This document shows positions 13,078 through 26,900 of a stretch of 64,000 bases of DNA, one piece after another. The stretch lies in contig JACYXH010000864.1 in assembly GCA_026745465.1 (NCBI GenBank), positions 25,001 through 89,000 of the forward strand, given 5' to 3'. Source of the DNA: Lota lota (taxonomy: Eukaryota; Chordata; Actinopteri; Gadiformes; Lotidae). Both the position numbers and the translations under genes were made by a program. Below the pieces are notes generated by a model. The model searched no databases and was not told the DNA's origin. It saw only the letters and a list, made by a program, of their open reading frames with translations. Position 1 is the first letter of the stretch. Every line of letters starts with the position of its first letter.

Positions 13078-15243
13078 GTCTGCAACTGAATGCTTGCGTA
13101 AGCCCTTCCAAAAAAATGCAAATATGAAAGCATGAACTATACTTTTGAGTAATAAATAACACGAACGTGGCCAGTGGCCAGCCCGAGTGCGCTGGCCACT
13201 CTCCATAGTCATGAGGGGTCATTGAGATCAGTTACACGGCGACAGCACGGGGCACGTCTCCCTCGTCTGGTGATCCGCGGGAGACCAAGGTTAAGTAAGT
13301 GCATAAGTCAATACAACATGATCAAGAAGAAAAAAAAATGGAACATCGACATGTTAAGAGGTATTTCACGGGAAATTCGTAAGCGATGGCTCACGGCCGC
13401 CGAGTAGCGCCGCAGCCAGTCCAGCGTTCAGACTCCGTCTCAGCACGGATTTCCTCCCAGCAGAGGTACCGCTCAATTGAACCGGCCATGAACGCTAGCA
13501 TATTCATCACGTTTTTCCAAGATTTGGGGGGTGTCACACCCCTTCCTAAACAAGTCAAATGGGACCGCTGGCTGGTCGTAGTAGCCCATGCATATTTACT
13601 TCCAATGGTAGCATTCTTGGAAATGTTTCCCATTTTCCCAGACGGTCCAGTGTTAGGTAGCCCCGTTTAGGCCCAGTATGTGGCAACCAATGCAGTTCAT
13701 TTAGGGAGATTTTGAACCCGTTGATTTGCAATGGCCACATTTTTTGGACAAACCAGCATTAGCATCATAACAACGCTCTAACGTGTGTGATATTCATAGT
13801 CGAATGCATACATCCACCCACGGCCGAGGGGTTTGCAGTGAATGAGCCATTCCCAAATGGAATTAGCCGAGGCAGAACTTTGCACGTGACGTGAGACATG
13901 CAGCCATTTGTTACAATGAAACAGCCGACACGTCGTGTGAGCCAGCGGAAGAAATAGACGTCGGACGCTACCAAAAAAAACGGCACGAAATGCACATCAT
14001 GACACAGAGAATCCCATCATACGTGCCGCACTGGGTTATATTGCACTTCAACTCACCTTGAGCGGCCGTTCCTCTGGTGCTGAATACACTTGCTATCAGA
14101 GTGGCCACATACCAAATCATAGTACTATTGCCGACCAGCTATTACCAAGCAAAGTGCCCCGTTCAGCCAATCTTTCATGTTCGACCTTGCACCGTGCGGT
14201 CTTTCAAAAGCCCCTGTTTCATATCCTATATTCTTTCCTCTTGGCGATTCCCTTCATCCCTTCCCTCCCCCGTCCTTCCATCCGCATCCTCTCCCGAAGA
14301 GACAGAGCACCTGCACCGTCGCGTTTGGAGTAGACGGAGCCGCTTTACGAGCGCATAGTGAAACCAAGTGTGAGAATGCAGCCACAGGTCCGCCTCTCCC
14401 GTCATTCGATTGGTTACCAGTCGAGGCTTTGGGGCGTGTATTGGTTATCCATACGCCCCGTGCCCGAATGACAGGAGAACAGTCATGTACCAATTCAAGG
14501 TGAGTTGGAGCGTGCCGTAGTAGTGGAACCACCGCAGTATCATGCGCACTGACAGAAAGCCTGCTCCTTTAAACACCCCTCTCAAAGAACCACCATGTGG
14601 ACCATCGCCGCCAATTATTATTTGTTCGTACAGAAATGAATAATGCATTGGCTTCGTTGGTTGCATCCGTCCGTCCAATTCTCTGCCCGGAGAATGTTTT
14701 ATGATGCATGTATATCATGTTGTGAGGCAGATGAAGCAATGGCTAACGTTGTGTGACTCGTCTGTCGTTCATCCATACCCTCGGGGTGTTGTTACATTCC
14801 TATCACCGACACCAAACGCTCATTTTTTTTCCTGCTTCGTCGCTACGTCTGGCTAGTGTCATGGGTGTGGCGACAGATGCAATTTCGTTTCGCCGTTTCC
14901 TCGACGACTGCAAGCGCAAAGCTGCTGCTTAATCATACTGCCCACTGCGCACACATGCTTACATCGCTAAGGCGCTCAAATACGCTCCTTCTCTCTTTAA
15001 ACATGCACGGCCACCGAAAACGCATGCAATTACAACTAGTTTGGATCCTCCAGCCCTATGTTATCTGCTACAGTTTTGTGTTTCTCTTAAACTAACGATG
15101 GCCATTTACGTTTTAGTAGTAGCAAGTAGCAAATAGTGTCTGCCTTTGGCTGGAGACCAATGTGACCACAATTAAAATGTGAGTTAATTTTCAACAAATT
15201 ATAATTACGTTGATGGAATGGATTTTAAATATGCAGTTAACCA

Positions 15244-15345
<102 letters not shown>

Positions 15346-16155
15346 ACATGTGCGTGTGTGAGTGTTCGGGTGAAGGTGAAGAGCAGATATGAGGATCAAA
15401 TTCACATATAATTGTTGACATGTTACCATGTCATGTCTAACTATTATCTATTGTCTATTATGACTATTATCATAATCTTTTACATAACACCACTTTTTAC
15501 ATGTCTCTCAGCAATTTCAGGATTCCTAAGCAGCTTGAGCTGGAAATGAATGTTACACAGCAAATCCTTAGCGACGGAACAAGTTGTCTGTGTGATTCGG
15601 GGGTCCTTATTTGGGGGATCTATAGCTTCAGACGTATGAACAACAATATTCCTATGGTTTGGACACCATTAGTCATTCTTAACGTCAATGCCATTTGGAG
15701 GACTTGGAGGATTCACACGGTGAGGCCCCTGGATGCCAATAACTACTTGTCAGTGGTGGATGGTGTGGGACAGTGCTTTGACTGCTGCATGGCCAAACAA
15801 GGTCACTGTAGACACACGCACCGTCGCGGCTCCCACCGCCAGCCGCCAGCCCGCCCGTCTCTCGGCTGAATCCAGCTTAAACATACAGAAATGATGACAC
15901 CCCGCCGGGGCTCATCTCATGACCCTCTGGAAGCGCGCTGTGTAAAGTACACATTCTGTTTCCGCGGTGACACTAACATTACGTAATGGGTTTGGCTGGC
16001 TGCTCACGGCACAGAAATAGAAAGATTTGGGGTAGGGTGGTGCCTTTTGTGTTCTCTTTTTTTCTATGTCTGCCTGTGATGTCTTCCAGAAAAGGGTGAC
16101 AGACTGCAGCAGAGAATAGATAAGGAGAGCTCAAATAATCTCTTATGTAAAATAG

Positions 16156-16200
16156 GTGTGTGTGGCTCTGTATGTGTGTGTGTTTGTGTGGCCCTGTGAG

Positions 16201-16231
<31 letters not shown>

Positions 16232-16370
16232 CCCTCTGTATGTGTGTGTGTAGGTGTGTGTGTTTGTGTGGACCTGTGTGTGTGCGCGTGTGTATGTGTG
16301 TATGTCCCTGTGTGTGTGTGTCTCCCTGTGTGCGTACGTGTGTGTGTGTCCCTGTTTGTGTGTTTGTGAT
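16156..16370. repeat. GT-rich compound repeat
   Basis: GT dinucleotides with recurring GTCCCTGTGTG and GTTTGTGTGG(A/C)CCTGTG steps, so a longer-period VNTR is superimposed on the microsatellite. Confidence 0.8.
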
Positions 16371-16379
16371 TTACTTGTA

Positions 16380-16570
16380 GTCTAGTATATTATAGTATAG
16401 TATAGCAATATAGTTTAACATAGTATAGTATAGTATAGTATAGTATAGTATAGCATAGTATTGTATTGTATTGTATGGTATAGTATTTAGTGTAGTGTAT
16501 GGTATAGTATTTAGTGTAGTGTATACTGTAGTATATCATGGTATGGTATGGTATAGTGTATAGTATAGAA
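16380..16570. repeat. (TATAG)n pentamer repeat
   Basis: Imperfect TATAG/TATGG steps; a related, more degenerate block (GATAGTATAA, GGTATGG) recurs at 16815-16920. Confidence 0.85.
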
Positions 16571-17000
16571 TCAGCACAGGGTGATGACCCTGACGCAAAA
16601 TAAATCAATAATTTGAAACAAAATATAAGAACAAAAAGGTTTTTTATTGATTTTAAAATTATTTTATTGCTTCTGCAAAATAAAATAGGCCGTTCGATTT
16701 TATGGTTGGAACTGCGTCCATCGCAACGGCCTGTTATTCAATAGCAGTGATATGAAGTAAAATAGCAGAAACAACAGACCACAGAATGCCACAACAAAGC
16801 TGTGTCTTAAAGTTTAGTAAGATAGTATAAGATAGTATGGTGTGGTATGGTTTGGTATATTGTATTTTAGGATAGTATAGTATTGTGTATACAGAATTGT
16901 ATAATATAATAGTATAGTGGTATTACTTTGTGTGAGAACTTTGTTGAAAGAAATGTGTAGGAGTCAGTTCTGACTTCTTAGCATCTTGTGAAGCTTGGAT

Positions 17001-17017
17001 CACACACACACACACAC

Positions 17018-17101
<84 letters not shown>
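17001..17101. repeat. (CA)n microsatellite with one CG interruption
   Basis: About 100 bp of CA repeat with a single CGCA step near 17021. Confidence 0.95.
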
Positions 17102-17103
<2 letters not shown>

Positions 17104-18414
17104 AGGGTATGTATGGTTGCCAAGGTTTCATGTATCTCCATTGTCAGTAGTCTGAAGGCTGCACATTGCTAAACAACTAATCCTCTTAAATATTTTCCTT
17201 TTTCATATTCTACAAATTAGATATACAGTATGGATATAAAGTACTAAGTACGCCCATGTAGTACTATATATAATGTTTCTCCCTTTGCGAACCTGAAAGT
17301 GCATGATTACATTTGCAGAAAATTGAATATAATTTATAATGTTTCCTAGCTTTTACTTTGAAACAAATTAAACCTTCAACCACATTCCCATTGCCAGTCT
17401 TGATAATTCACCTGACTTTCAGTTGAGTTTGGAAGGCTATTAATACCCGGTGTTAATTGAACCCAGTGTTCAGAATCAGCTGCCTTTTGCTATCCAACGT
17501 GTTAAGGGGTGAACACTGAGCCACAGTTCCATCTGTCTAACGTCAGGTACAGTCAGTTAGATATGCAGTTTCACAGTAATGATAATAATGATGACAAGAC
17601 TCCTAGTTAAACATGCAGATTCATTTTTAAGTCCCTTTGAAGAAAAAGCTCTGTACTCTGCGCTTTTATTTTCTATTGTTATATTTTCAATACTGGACTT
17701 CTTTTTTTTTTGTCTAGTACTGTGGTGCTCCCCTCTACTATCTACAATACGTTGTTAACAATAAAATATGAACATCTGTGTGTTCGAAACAGAAACATGA
17801 TCTCATTGTTAATTTGACATTAGATCAGGTAAAAATAACAGATATGGTTAGAAAACATGATTTCGGGATGTAAGAATTATTAACGGCAGAAATATGATGA
17901 GGTAATTAAGTGTGTTGTTTTGCAAGTATACTCTAATTATAGCTGCAAAGAGAGAGTTGGCAGCTGCATAAAGATCTTGAAGGTTTAGGCAGGTATCAAG
18001 GCAGTGAGAGCTAACTATGACATGTATCAGTATTAACTTGAAGTATATTGCTATGCAATTTAGCAATATGCTATAAACTAGTAATAGATAAAGACATACA
18101 TTGTAGCATATTGCTACACAAAATAGCAATCACAGTAATACATATATAATAAAAACCTGGCCAATGAAGCTAGCATCAATACTCAAGGGTACTTACTAAT
18201 ACTTTAGGCTTTATGACACTATTAAGTGACGCTGGACCAGTAGGCTTTGAAATACGTAGAAAACATGAGAAAACACTGTGCTGCTATGGACATTAGCTAA
18301 TGTGCATGTCTCACTAATCCAACTGTAATGACCCACTTATATCAAGCAGACTGGTAGCTGTGTTTGTTCATTTGGGACATTTTATTAAAAGTGCCTTATA
18401 TTGAAGACAGCGAC

Positions 18415-18535
18415 AGATCTTTAAGGATCAGGCAGGGGTTTAGCATCTGGCTTAAGGATGCTTTCAGTCAGGCTGAGGACATTAGGGATCGAATCCAGAA
18501 CCTTCTGACCGAGGGTCAAACACTCAGCTATCTAT
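18415..18535 (+). mobile_element. Degenerate SINE-like element
   Basis: Contains a B-box-like GGATCGAATCC (about 18488) and a preceding module GGGGTTTAGCATCTGGC. The element is older or more diverged than the others, followed by A-rich sequence at 18535-18550. Confidence 0.35.
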
Positions 18536-19283
18536 AAAAAAATAAAATAAAGCTATCAAGCCCTTAAATCTGGACGTAACCTAGTCCCTAACAGCATCCA
18601 GGGATCACAAAAACGTACATTGTCAACTTGTGCTTTTGGTGACTGGAGAGGAAAACGTGTACCACCTATTGATATTTAATATTTTTAACAACAACATAGT
18701 TGTTGTATGGATTTTGAATAGGTTACAAACTAAGGCCCTAATGTGTCAGTGAATGCCAGTATCCTGTTTCACCACTGAACTTGAGATCCTGCTCAGATCA
18801 TTTTCAAACCCATGTAGATATTAATTACAGCAGGCATATTAAATATAATTGTGAAAGCACAGAAAAAATTGGCACCACCTTCTCAATAATTCCTTGGAGG
18901 AGGTATGTGGGACAACGGCACCTTGACTGACACATTCTGTTACGTAACGGTATGAATCCTGTCACTGAGTCTTAACCTCATGTATTTTAATCTTCAGAGA
19001 TCTGAGATCATTCTTTCTTAACACATTTTTTTTTGGGAACATTGCTCAATGAAGGCAAAATGTCCCCAAAGTAATTACGCAAGTTCCAATGTCTGCCTAG
19101 GATGATAATCAGGTTGTCTCTTTCTCACTCTAGCGCAGAGTTTATCAATTCTGGACCCAACATGAGAAGTGATCCAATTTGAGGTGGGTCGTAGCCAGAC
19201 AATGCACACCACCCCTGTCCAGCTAGGATCACCAATTCTGGTGGGCTCAGAGTTTCCGGTTTGCTTTTTGGTAAGCCATCCAA

Positions 19284-19310
19284 TCATTTCATTCGGGCCG
19301 AATGAAATGA
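19284..19310. repeat. Palindrome within an interspersed repeat
   Basis: Arms TCATTTCATTCGG and CCGAATGAAATGA flank a single G. The surrounding phrase GCCATCCAATCATTTCATTC and GCGACAGCCACA recurs at 23080-23140, so this is one copy of a dispersed element. Confidence 0.85.
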
Positions 19311-20060
19311 CAGGACGGGCCCGCGACAGCCACAAATACAGGATTTTTGTCTCTTTTTTTTGTCTCTACCGTTCAGTTAAGTACTCCTATTGCAGACTAT
19401 TATTTTGTAGACTTGCTTTATAGGCCTTTCTGAGTGAGGTGTAATACACTATTAGGTCTGATATGTGTCTACTAGAAAATCCATAATAATACTATAATTA
19501 ATACTATATTTATATTATATGATATATTATAGTATATTTATAATATTATAAACTATTACATATAGTTATGGCACGTGGTGCTAACCATATGACTCTTAGC
19601 ACAAATGTAATAGGCTCACAAAGGTAATATGTGGTCGAAAGACATGCAGTGATGACAGCTAGCGGATATTTGATTGTACACTGCCACCTGCAGTTTAATT
19701 AGGTGAACCTGCAGCTACATGTCAATAAAAAAAAAACATAAATTAATAAAAGAATGTCAAATGGTTTAAACCATTTTAACAATCAAAATCGATCATACGT
19801 AGCCTCGTATGGACCTAAATGAACCGACAGGTGCCCTAATTCAAATATATATTTTTAACATAATATTGAAAAAAAGAACATAATATAATATTGGCTATTT
19901 TTTGTCAAGGAAATGTGCCGTTATTCCTCAATAATGTTCTAACCAATGTCATATATATGTGTAGGGAACATTTACCTGACAAAGACACACTAGTATAACA
20001 ATATAATGCATTGTTTGGATTTGTAGAATATGAATTGTACGGTATGGCTATTTCCGGTGG

Positions 20061-20258
20061 TTGGAAGTCCCTGTTCCGCCGCGATGCCCTTGTAGCTATG
20101 GAAACTCCTCCATGGCAACGTCCAGCAGTCTCGCGGTGGACCGCCTCCTCCTCCCATACCTCACAGAGGTGCTGAGTCTCACAGAGCTTAGCTCGCGTAT
20201 GTGTGCGTGCGTGTGTGTGCGTGTGTGGATGTGGATGTGCAAGTGTTGTGACCGATCA
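20061..20258 (+). promoter_or_regulatory. Putative JAM3 5' leader with upstream in-frame ATGs
   Basis: The sequence just upstream of the JAM3 start is open in the same frame back to an ATG at 20061, which would add 66 residues before the signal peptide. The stretch includes a short GT-rich run (about 20196-20240) that would encode Cys/Val-rich low-complexity peptide. No conserved domain is seen, and an extension would bury the signal peptide, so I treat this as leader or promoter sequence rather than coding. No TATA box was recognised. Confidence 0.4.
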
Positions 20259-23200
20259 ATGGAAAGCTACAAGATGGCGATAGCGCGAGCCATCGCTTTC
20301 ATTCTATTGTGCTCGAGCATATGTAAGTCATTTTCTTTTCCATAACGACGCGGTGCGGGCTGGTTGCTCTGTCGTACGGGCGGTTGTAGTTGTGAATCAA
20401 AGCCGTCCTTCCCGCTAGAAACCCTTCTGGTTCCTGCTGTAACCAGACGTTAGGCTCGCCGTCTGTGAACATGTGAAGGAGGATCTTCCTTCGTGGTGGG
20501 GAACGTATGTGAGAGTCTCGTTGAGCTTTCTTCCAGCGAAGGGCGATAGATTGAACCAAACGCCATTAAACATTAACGGGGTGGGGATCTGACACCCGGG
20601 CGGTGATACCTCCACCTCCCGGTGCATGCGTTTTCATTTATGGCGGATTCTAAGAGGGCTCTAATAGAAATGCAAAGCTACTCATACAGCGTGAAAGATG
20701 TACCGATGTTTTACAATTCGTGCAAATCGATCTCATGACGATCACACGTTAACTGACCATCGATAATCCGGTAATAACTAGGTTTTTAATTCGACTTTGC
20801 TTTAAACAAAATCACCACTTGCACTTCGCGTTTAGTTGACCATGAGACAATGCTCCATGATAGCGTGCTGGGACAGTTCTTCACGTTCGTGTGCGTCCGT
20901 GTGTTAACAGGTGTAACCCCTTTGGCATACCATTATTTCATTCTCCTTGTCCCACCAGCTGGATATGTCCATGTGGTAGAGAATGGATTTGTGGATGCAG
21001 CCTCTCAACTTCTTTACTAGCCTGACACCCGATAATGAAGGCTTTACAAATGGTCTCAGAGACTCTCAGGTCAAGGACATGCTGTGTGAGTGAAGGATGG
21101 CTTGCCCTATAGGTGGCCAGCAGGTTAAATCTGTCCCTTGATGCTGTTGTTCCGCCCCACCCTAGCAGGGCCACAAGCTGTGGCCAGCGAGTTTAATGGG
21201 GTGAATGTAAGTCCCCCTTCATGTTGGTTAATGCTCTTTGATATTTCCAATTGGCGTGACTCATTTCTGAAGCGCAAATACCCCCATCGCTGCGTTTGAG
21301 TTTTGCACATGACTCATTCGTTAAGCATGTATGAACAGCCATCGCATGACCAGAGTTAGAAGACAGGTTAACAAGGCGTGTGACTGCTTTTCACCAGCGG
21401 CCATAGTGACCATCTGCTACGCTCGTGCAGTAACAGTCAGCCATACATCCACACATAAAGTGGTACCCAACGGATTCTAGGCCTATGTGCTGCCTGAGCC
21501 TTTAGTTGTAAGAGTGTTTTCAGTGCTAAAGTGATAACGCTAGCAGGCAAAGCTTTCTCGCTCATGAAGCTGTTCTCGTATAGCTCTGCAGTTGCGAGTC
21601 TGAAATGAGATGACACCACATTTATTTACTGACTGGGGGTATGTGATACACTGCGATGCTCTGGACTCTGGAGTGGTTGCCAATGTGAGCCGTGAAGGTA
21701 GATCCTAGCTCCAAGTCCAAAGTATAATTTGTCCTCTCAGTTCAGATAAACATGGCGCCTGCCAGGGGGATTTTAGGTCTAGGCTACTGAATGTGTTTAT
21801 CAATTTATCAATATATTTGTTTGAATTTGTTAGAATATGCATCATGAAATGATATTGCATTAGGTATTTGTTTTGGGGGGAGTTTGGATGCATAATGAAA
21901 AAGGGGAATTTACCATTTTGTGGCCATAATAACAATACAACATAATAATGATTAATTCATTGAATGTTTTATTGCACATTATCCTATTGTCATTGTGTAT
22001 CTAAAATGTTTCTCTTCCTTCCATTACAGCATGCTGTAATATGGGGAAGTTGTACAAATATGTTGTATAAATACATCATATATTACACAGCCCCTATTTG
22101 ATGTGTGGTACTACTCTAGCTTACATGCAGTCTCTGGATGGCACATTTACTTATTACATGCTGATGAGACTGAGCTTCAATTCAAAAGAGACTGAGTGCA
22201 GAAGCCATTGCATTTTTGCATTGGCTGTGTTGGAATGTCTGGAACAAGGCTTTTTATAGACCTACTGGATCCACCACTTTGTATTGAGAATGGGAAGGGC
22301 AGTTGTTTACATGTTTTTAGTGCCTCAGACGATTGCAAAATGTGGCTATTTAATACAACATTTCTCTCCATACAGGCTTTATACTTTATCTATGCATTAC
22401 CACAACCAAGAGATTAATAAAAAAAAAGGGCTTGCGTAGGCTGGCTTTCCTGCAAGGATTATGTTTTTATGTATTAGAACAGATACAGATTCATCGTTGG
22501 ATGTGATTGTGTTATGAGGGTCACTATTGTGTGTATGAATGCTTTTGTTTTGCAGGAAATATTAGCATTTAACCTATATATAGCCATTGTTTTTTTAATC
22601 AACCACCGTCCTTCTTTCCCACGGCCTTAAATGTATTGTTTTACTGTACTGCAAACGGGGACACAAGGTCAGGGCTGTGTTTGACAAGATGCAGGCCATC
22701 AGTAGGCCTCACTGTGCAGGGCCTAGTTCACAGACATCATAATGATCCTTTCAAGAACCACATTTTGAAATAATTATAAATAAACTCCAAGGCTTCAGTT
22801 TTTCTTGTTATTTCTTATTATTTATGCCCCTTAATCTATGACCCCAATCCTCTTAAAAAAAAAAAACAACAACCACATTCTTGAGTCATACAACTTACTT
22901 AAAGCTAGGGTAGGCAATTCTGAAAGAAATCACACCCCTCCCTTCAGGCCTCTCTCCCCCAAAGCACATGACTAGCTCGTTAGCTTTAGCAATAGGTCAG
23001 CCTAGCCTTGTGGAAGATTCCGGTCATGCACAATGAGTGCACACCGGTGGCTGGGTAGGTTGGTAGACAGACAGGTAGGCCATCCAATCATTTCATTCGG
23101 GCCGAATTAAATTATTTATTACAGGCCTGCGACAGCCACAGATATTTTCTTTTTTTGGTAAGAGCATTTGATTAATTGATTGCTGTCAGGATGTGAAGAG

Positions 23201-23946
23201 AAGTTCAACAAATATGCCAAATATGCTTGTAAAAATAAATTCCCTTCCCCAGCTTTAATGAATTTCTAAAACACAGAAATGTAGAACTTTGCTGGAGTCT
23301 TCTTTTGGAATCGTCCTTTAAAATCTGTATGATCTCTGCATGTTCTGTTATCTCTCCCTTTTACTGCTTTTTATGTGCTAATTTGAGTACCCATCAAATG
23401 TCTCCATGCTGACAGACTGAACACATTCCAGTAGTACATCATGATCTTCCAAACACAAACATTTAACTCTATAAAAAAAATATAACATTAATAAAGCCTT
23501 AAGCCATTCTCTATTTTTGAAGCGCTCTTCAGCGCAAGAAACCTCAGGGCTGGCTTCTCAGTCGCTATTCCTGGTTGTTTCTATGCTAACAGAACAGATC
23601 TCATCTGTATACTGGGGGGCAGTGTCTGCTGGATAAGCTATGTGTCTCCCAGGATGTCCAGTCACTGTTGGGATAAAAATAGCTCTCTCCGTGCACAGAG
23701 TGGGAAAGTCAGCGCAACAGAGATGGAAGCGGAGACCTAGGAGTCACATCTCCCAGTCACAGCTACCACAGCTGTGCTAACATTATGCTGTGGCAGTATG
23801 CGGCTTGGCCCCATTGTCAACAATGAGCACTTTGCCACTATGCTAGTTTTACTTAGCGCTGGGGGTACCAAAGCTACTTGGATGTGAGCAGGCATTATGC
23901 GCAGTGCTGCTGAGGGTGATGATGTGTGAGGTGGTGGTGGTGGTGG

Positions 23947-23979
<33 letters not shown>

Positions 23980-26900
23980 GGTTGTCGTTGCAGTCACGAC
24001 ATTGTCTAAGAGGGTTACTATCACAGAGCATCCAAAATAAGCTGTGGAGGATTTTTCGGCCAATTAAGAAGCTGCACTGCTTGTTATTGTCTAATCCAAC
24101 CCCTCATTTTGTAGCATTCTGTGTTGTCCCGACAGAGAAAGGAAAGGACTCGGTTGGGCCTCTAACATGATCTAACATGAGGCCATTTAGAGATGGCTTT
24201 TAAGAAACAAACCTTGCCACAAGGAGTGCACTTTAGAACTGAAGCGACAACTAAATAGGCTACTTAACATCAACTAGGACCTAGGTCCAGGTTTTTCTGC
24301 CTTTTAATTCTAGGCCTTGAGGGTAAACAGGAAAGCCGATTAGCATAACATTGTTCTGTTTTGGGTCTATGTTTTTTTTGTGAAGTAGTTCATTTACATG
24401 CATCCTCACTGCGTGCGTCATAAATTCCCCCTCTCTTTCACGCCAGCGTCCGTACTGAACCGGGATCGCTAAATAAAGAATTAACTTGATCACTTCGAAC
24501 CAGGAAATAATCCCTCCCTTGAAAAGACCACGCTAATATGCTAAAACTAAAAACAATACCATTGGTCAGCCAAGTTATTGTGGTTCTTTCACGTCAACAA
24601 ACAAGTCTTTTTAGAGCTGACTCAGTGGAAAAATAGAAAACAAACAAAGAAAACATGGCAGTAATTATATTCCAAACCCCATAATAGATCAGTTCAGTCG
24701 CTGTTTAATTTATCACCCAGCAGTACATCAGCACATAGAGTGGAAGGATCCTCCACAATGTTTTTTCATGAGGGTATAGAGTGGTGTATACATTTTTGTT
24801 AAAATGAAGAAAATACATGCTTACATATAAATCATTCTCAACACCCAGTATGACAAGCTGCTACATTTTGTGATATTTCTAGGGTACAAAGGCTGGGCCT
24901 CTTTTGTGGGCATTTAGTGTTTCATGACTGCACCATTTAGCCATTCAGCCCCAGGTGTTAATCTCTTGGGATACAATTGGAACGTGATTAATGAGCTCTG
25001 GTTACATAAATCATATCCTAGGGCCCTAACTCACAGATGTTCTGTGGTCAGTCACTCCAGTCCTTTAATTCAACAAATCTGATCCGTTAATTCCTTTTGA
25101 TAGACACCCAGCTGTCTGCCGTATGGAGCTGTAACTGTCTTCCCGGTGTTTTTTCTATTCGCAGGCCATGTGCCATCGCTTGCTGTTATTCTCCGGACGA
25201 CAGACAAGATCGTGTGGGCAAATGAGTTTGAGCGTAAGCTTCTGGAACAAGCCGTCCGTTCCCCTTCTGCCCAAAGTAGCTTTTGTTCTTACTGGACCTA
25301 CCGGTCGCTGATATCTTTTGTTTTTCCTTTCCTCTTTCTCTCCACTTCCACAGCCATTGAGTTGACCTGCTTAATAGAATCCATCTCCACAAACAATCCC
25401 CGGATTGAATGGAAGAAGATCAAAAACGGCGTTCCCAGCTATGTGTACTTTCAAAATCGGATATCGGGTAGGCACCTTTTTTGAAACGTTTCTTTTTTCA
25501 TAAAAAAATGAATCGGCATCACAGTGCTTCACAGGAACATGTTGGCACGGCTTCACTGAGCTGAACTGCCCACTTCTTAGACCCACATTGTGGTGGAGAA
25601 GAGGGCAGTGAATTCCCCCCGTTGATCCGTCGCGGGGACACACTGTGTATTTCAATGAGTGGTTTTGTTCCTTGTCCCCCACCCCAGGCGACTTGGAGCA
25701 CAGGGCACAGCTCAGAGAACCGGCAAACATTCTGATCTTCAACGCCACCCGCACCGACACCGCAGAGTACCGCTGCGAGGTGGCGGCCATCGACGACCAG
25801 AGAGACTTTGACGAGATCCTCATTAGCCTTGCAGTGAGAGGTACCGTTAGCATAGCACTGTACTGTGCTGTACTGTGCTGTACTGTACTGTACTGTACTG
25901 TGGTGCTCGTCGGATGAAGTATTGCGGGTCCTTGCAACCTTTTGAACAGCTAAAGCACAGGGCCCTACTGCTTATCAGATGGGCAGTATGACACGGACGT
26001 TCTGTACAGTGAAGTTCTTATGACAACAAGACAAAATAAGACAAAAACACACAGGATTTATGATGACTGCAACAACAACAAAAAGAAACTAGTAAAAGGA
26101 AGTGTTATAAAATCAAATATAAAAGATGAGGTGTAGGTGCATGTGCAGGTAAACAATGGCTGATGCTGTATAGTAAAGTGCCTGAAGCCGTCAAGGTGGA
26201 TGTGCAGATAGACCTCAGGGTCCAGCCGGGCGGCAGGTGAGTGAGACGGCCTGCGCTCCCTCCCTGCAGTGAAGCCGGTGGTGCCGCGCTGCAGCGTCCC
26301 GGATGCAGTCACCGTGGGAACGGCCTCAGAGCTGCGCTGTCTGGAGAACGAAGGGTTCCCCGCCTCGCAGTACCGCTGGTTCCACAACAACGAGGAGCTG
26401 CCCCTGGACCCCAAGACCAGCCCCCGGCTCATCAACTCCTCCTACACCATCAACCAGGACACCGGGAGCCTGGTGGGTGCTGCATCATGGGAAAACAAAC
26501 AAAATGGAGGGGCCTTTGTGGGCGGAGTAGTGTTTTGGCTCGGTTGTTTGGCTCCAAGCCGAAAAGGTAACTGGGTTTGATCCCCAATGTCCGCAGCCTA
26601 TCGAAAGTGTTTCATAAACAATTATTCGTTTCAATAATACAATTATGAATAATACTATGTGTTTGATCACTATTCTCTATCTAGTTATTGCATTTCAGGT
26701 GGGAGTTGAACCACCTAGCAACTGCACTACACTTTGATACTTTCACTGTTTCTACATGCTGGTATGCATCACCTGCAATTAGAGCCGTCCAATGGAACGT
26801 AAAACGAGTCATGTTACTGTGGAAAATGTCTTCTTGGTAGAAATTCCGTCGGGTGAAGAAGGAGGACGCCGGAGAGTACTACTGCCAGGCGAAGAACGAC

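Noticed and set aside
14445-14678. Minus-strand peptide LNWYMTVLLSFG, considered as the IGSF9B signal peptide
   Set aside because: No start codon in a suitable place and only two or three residues resemble the family.
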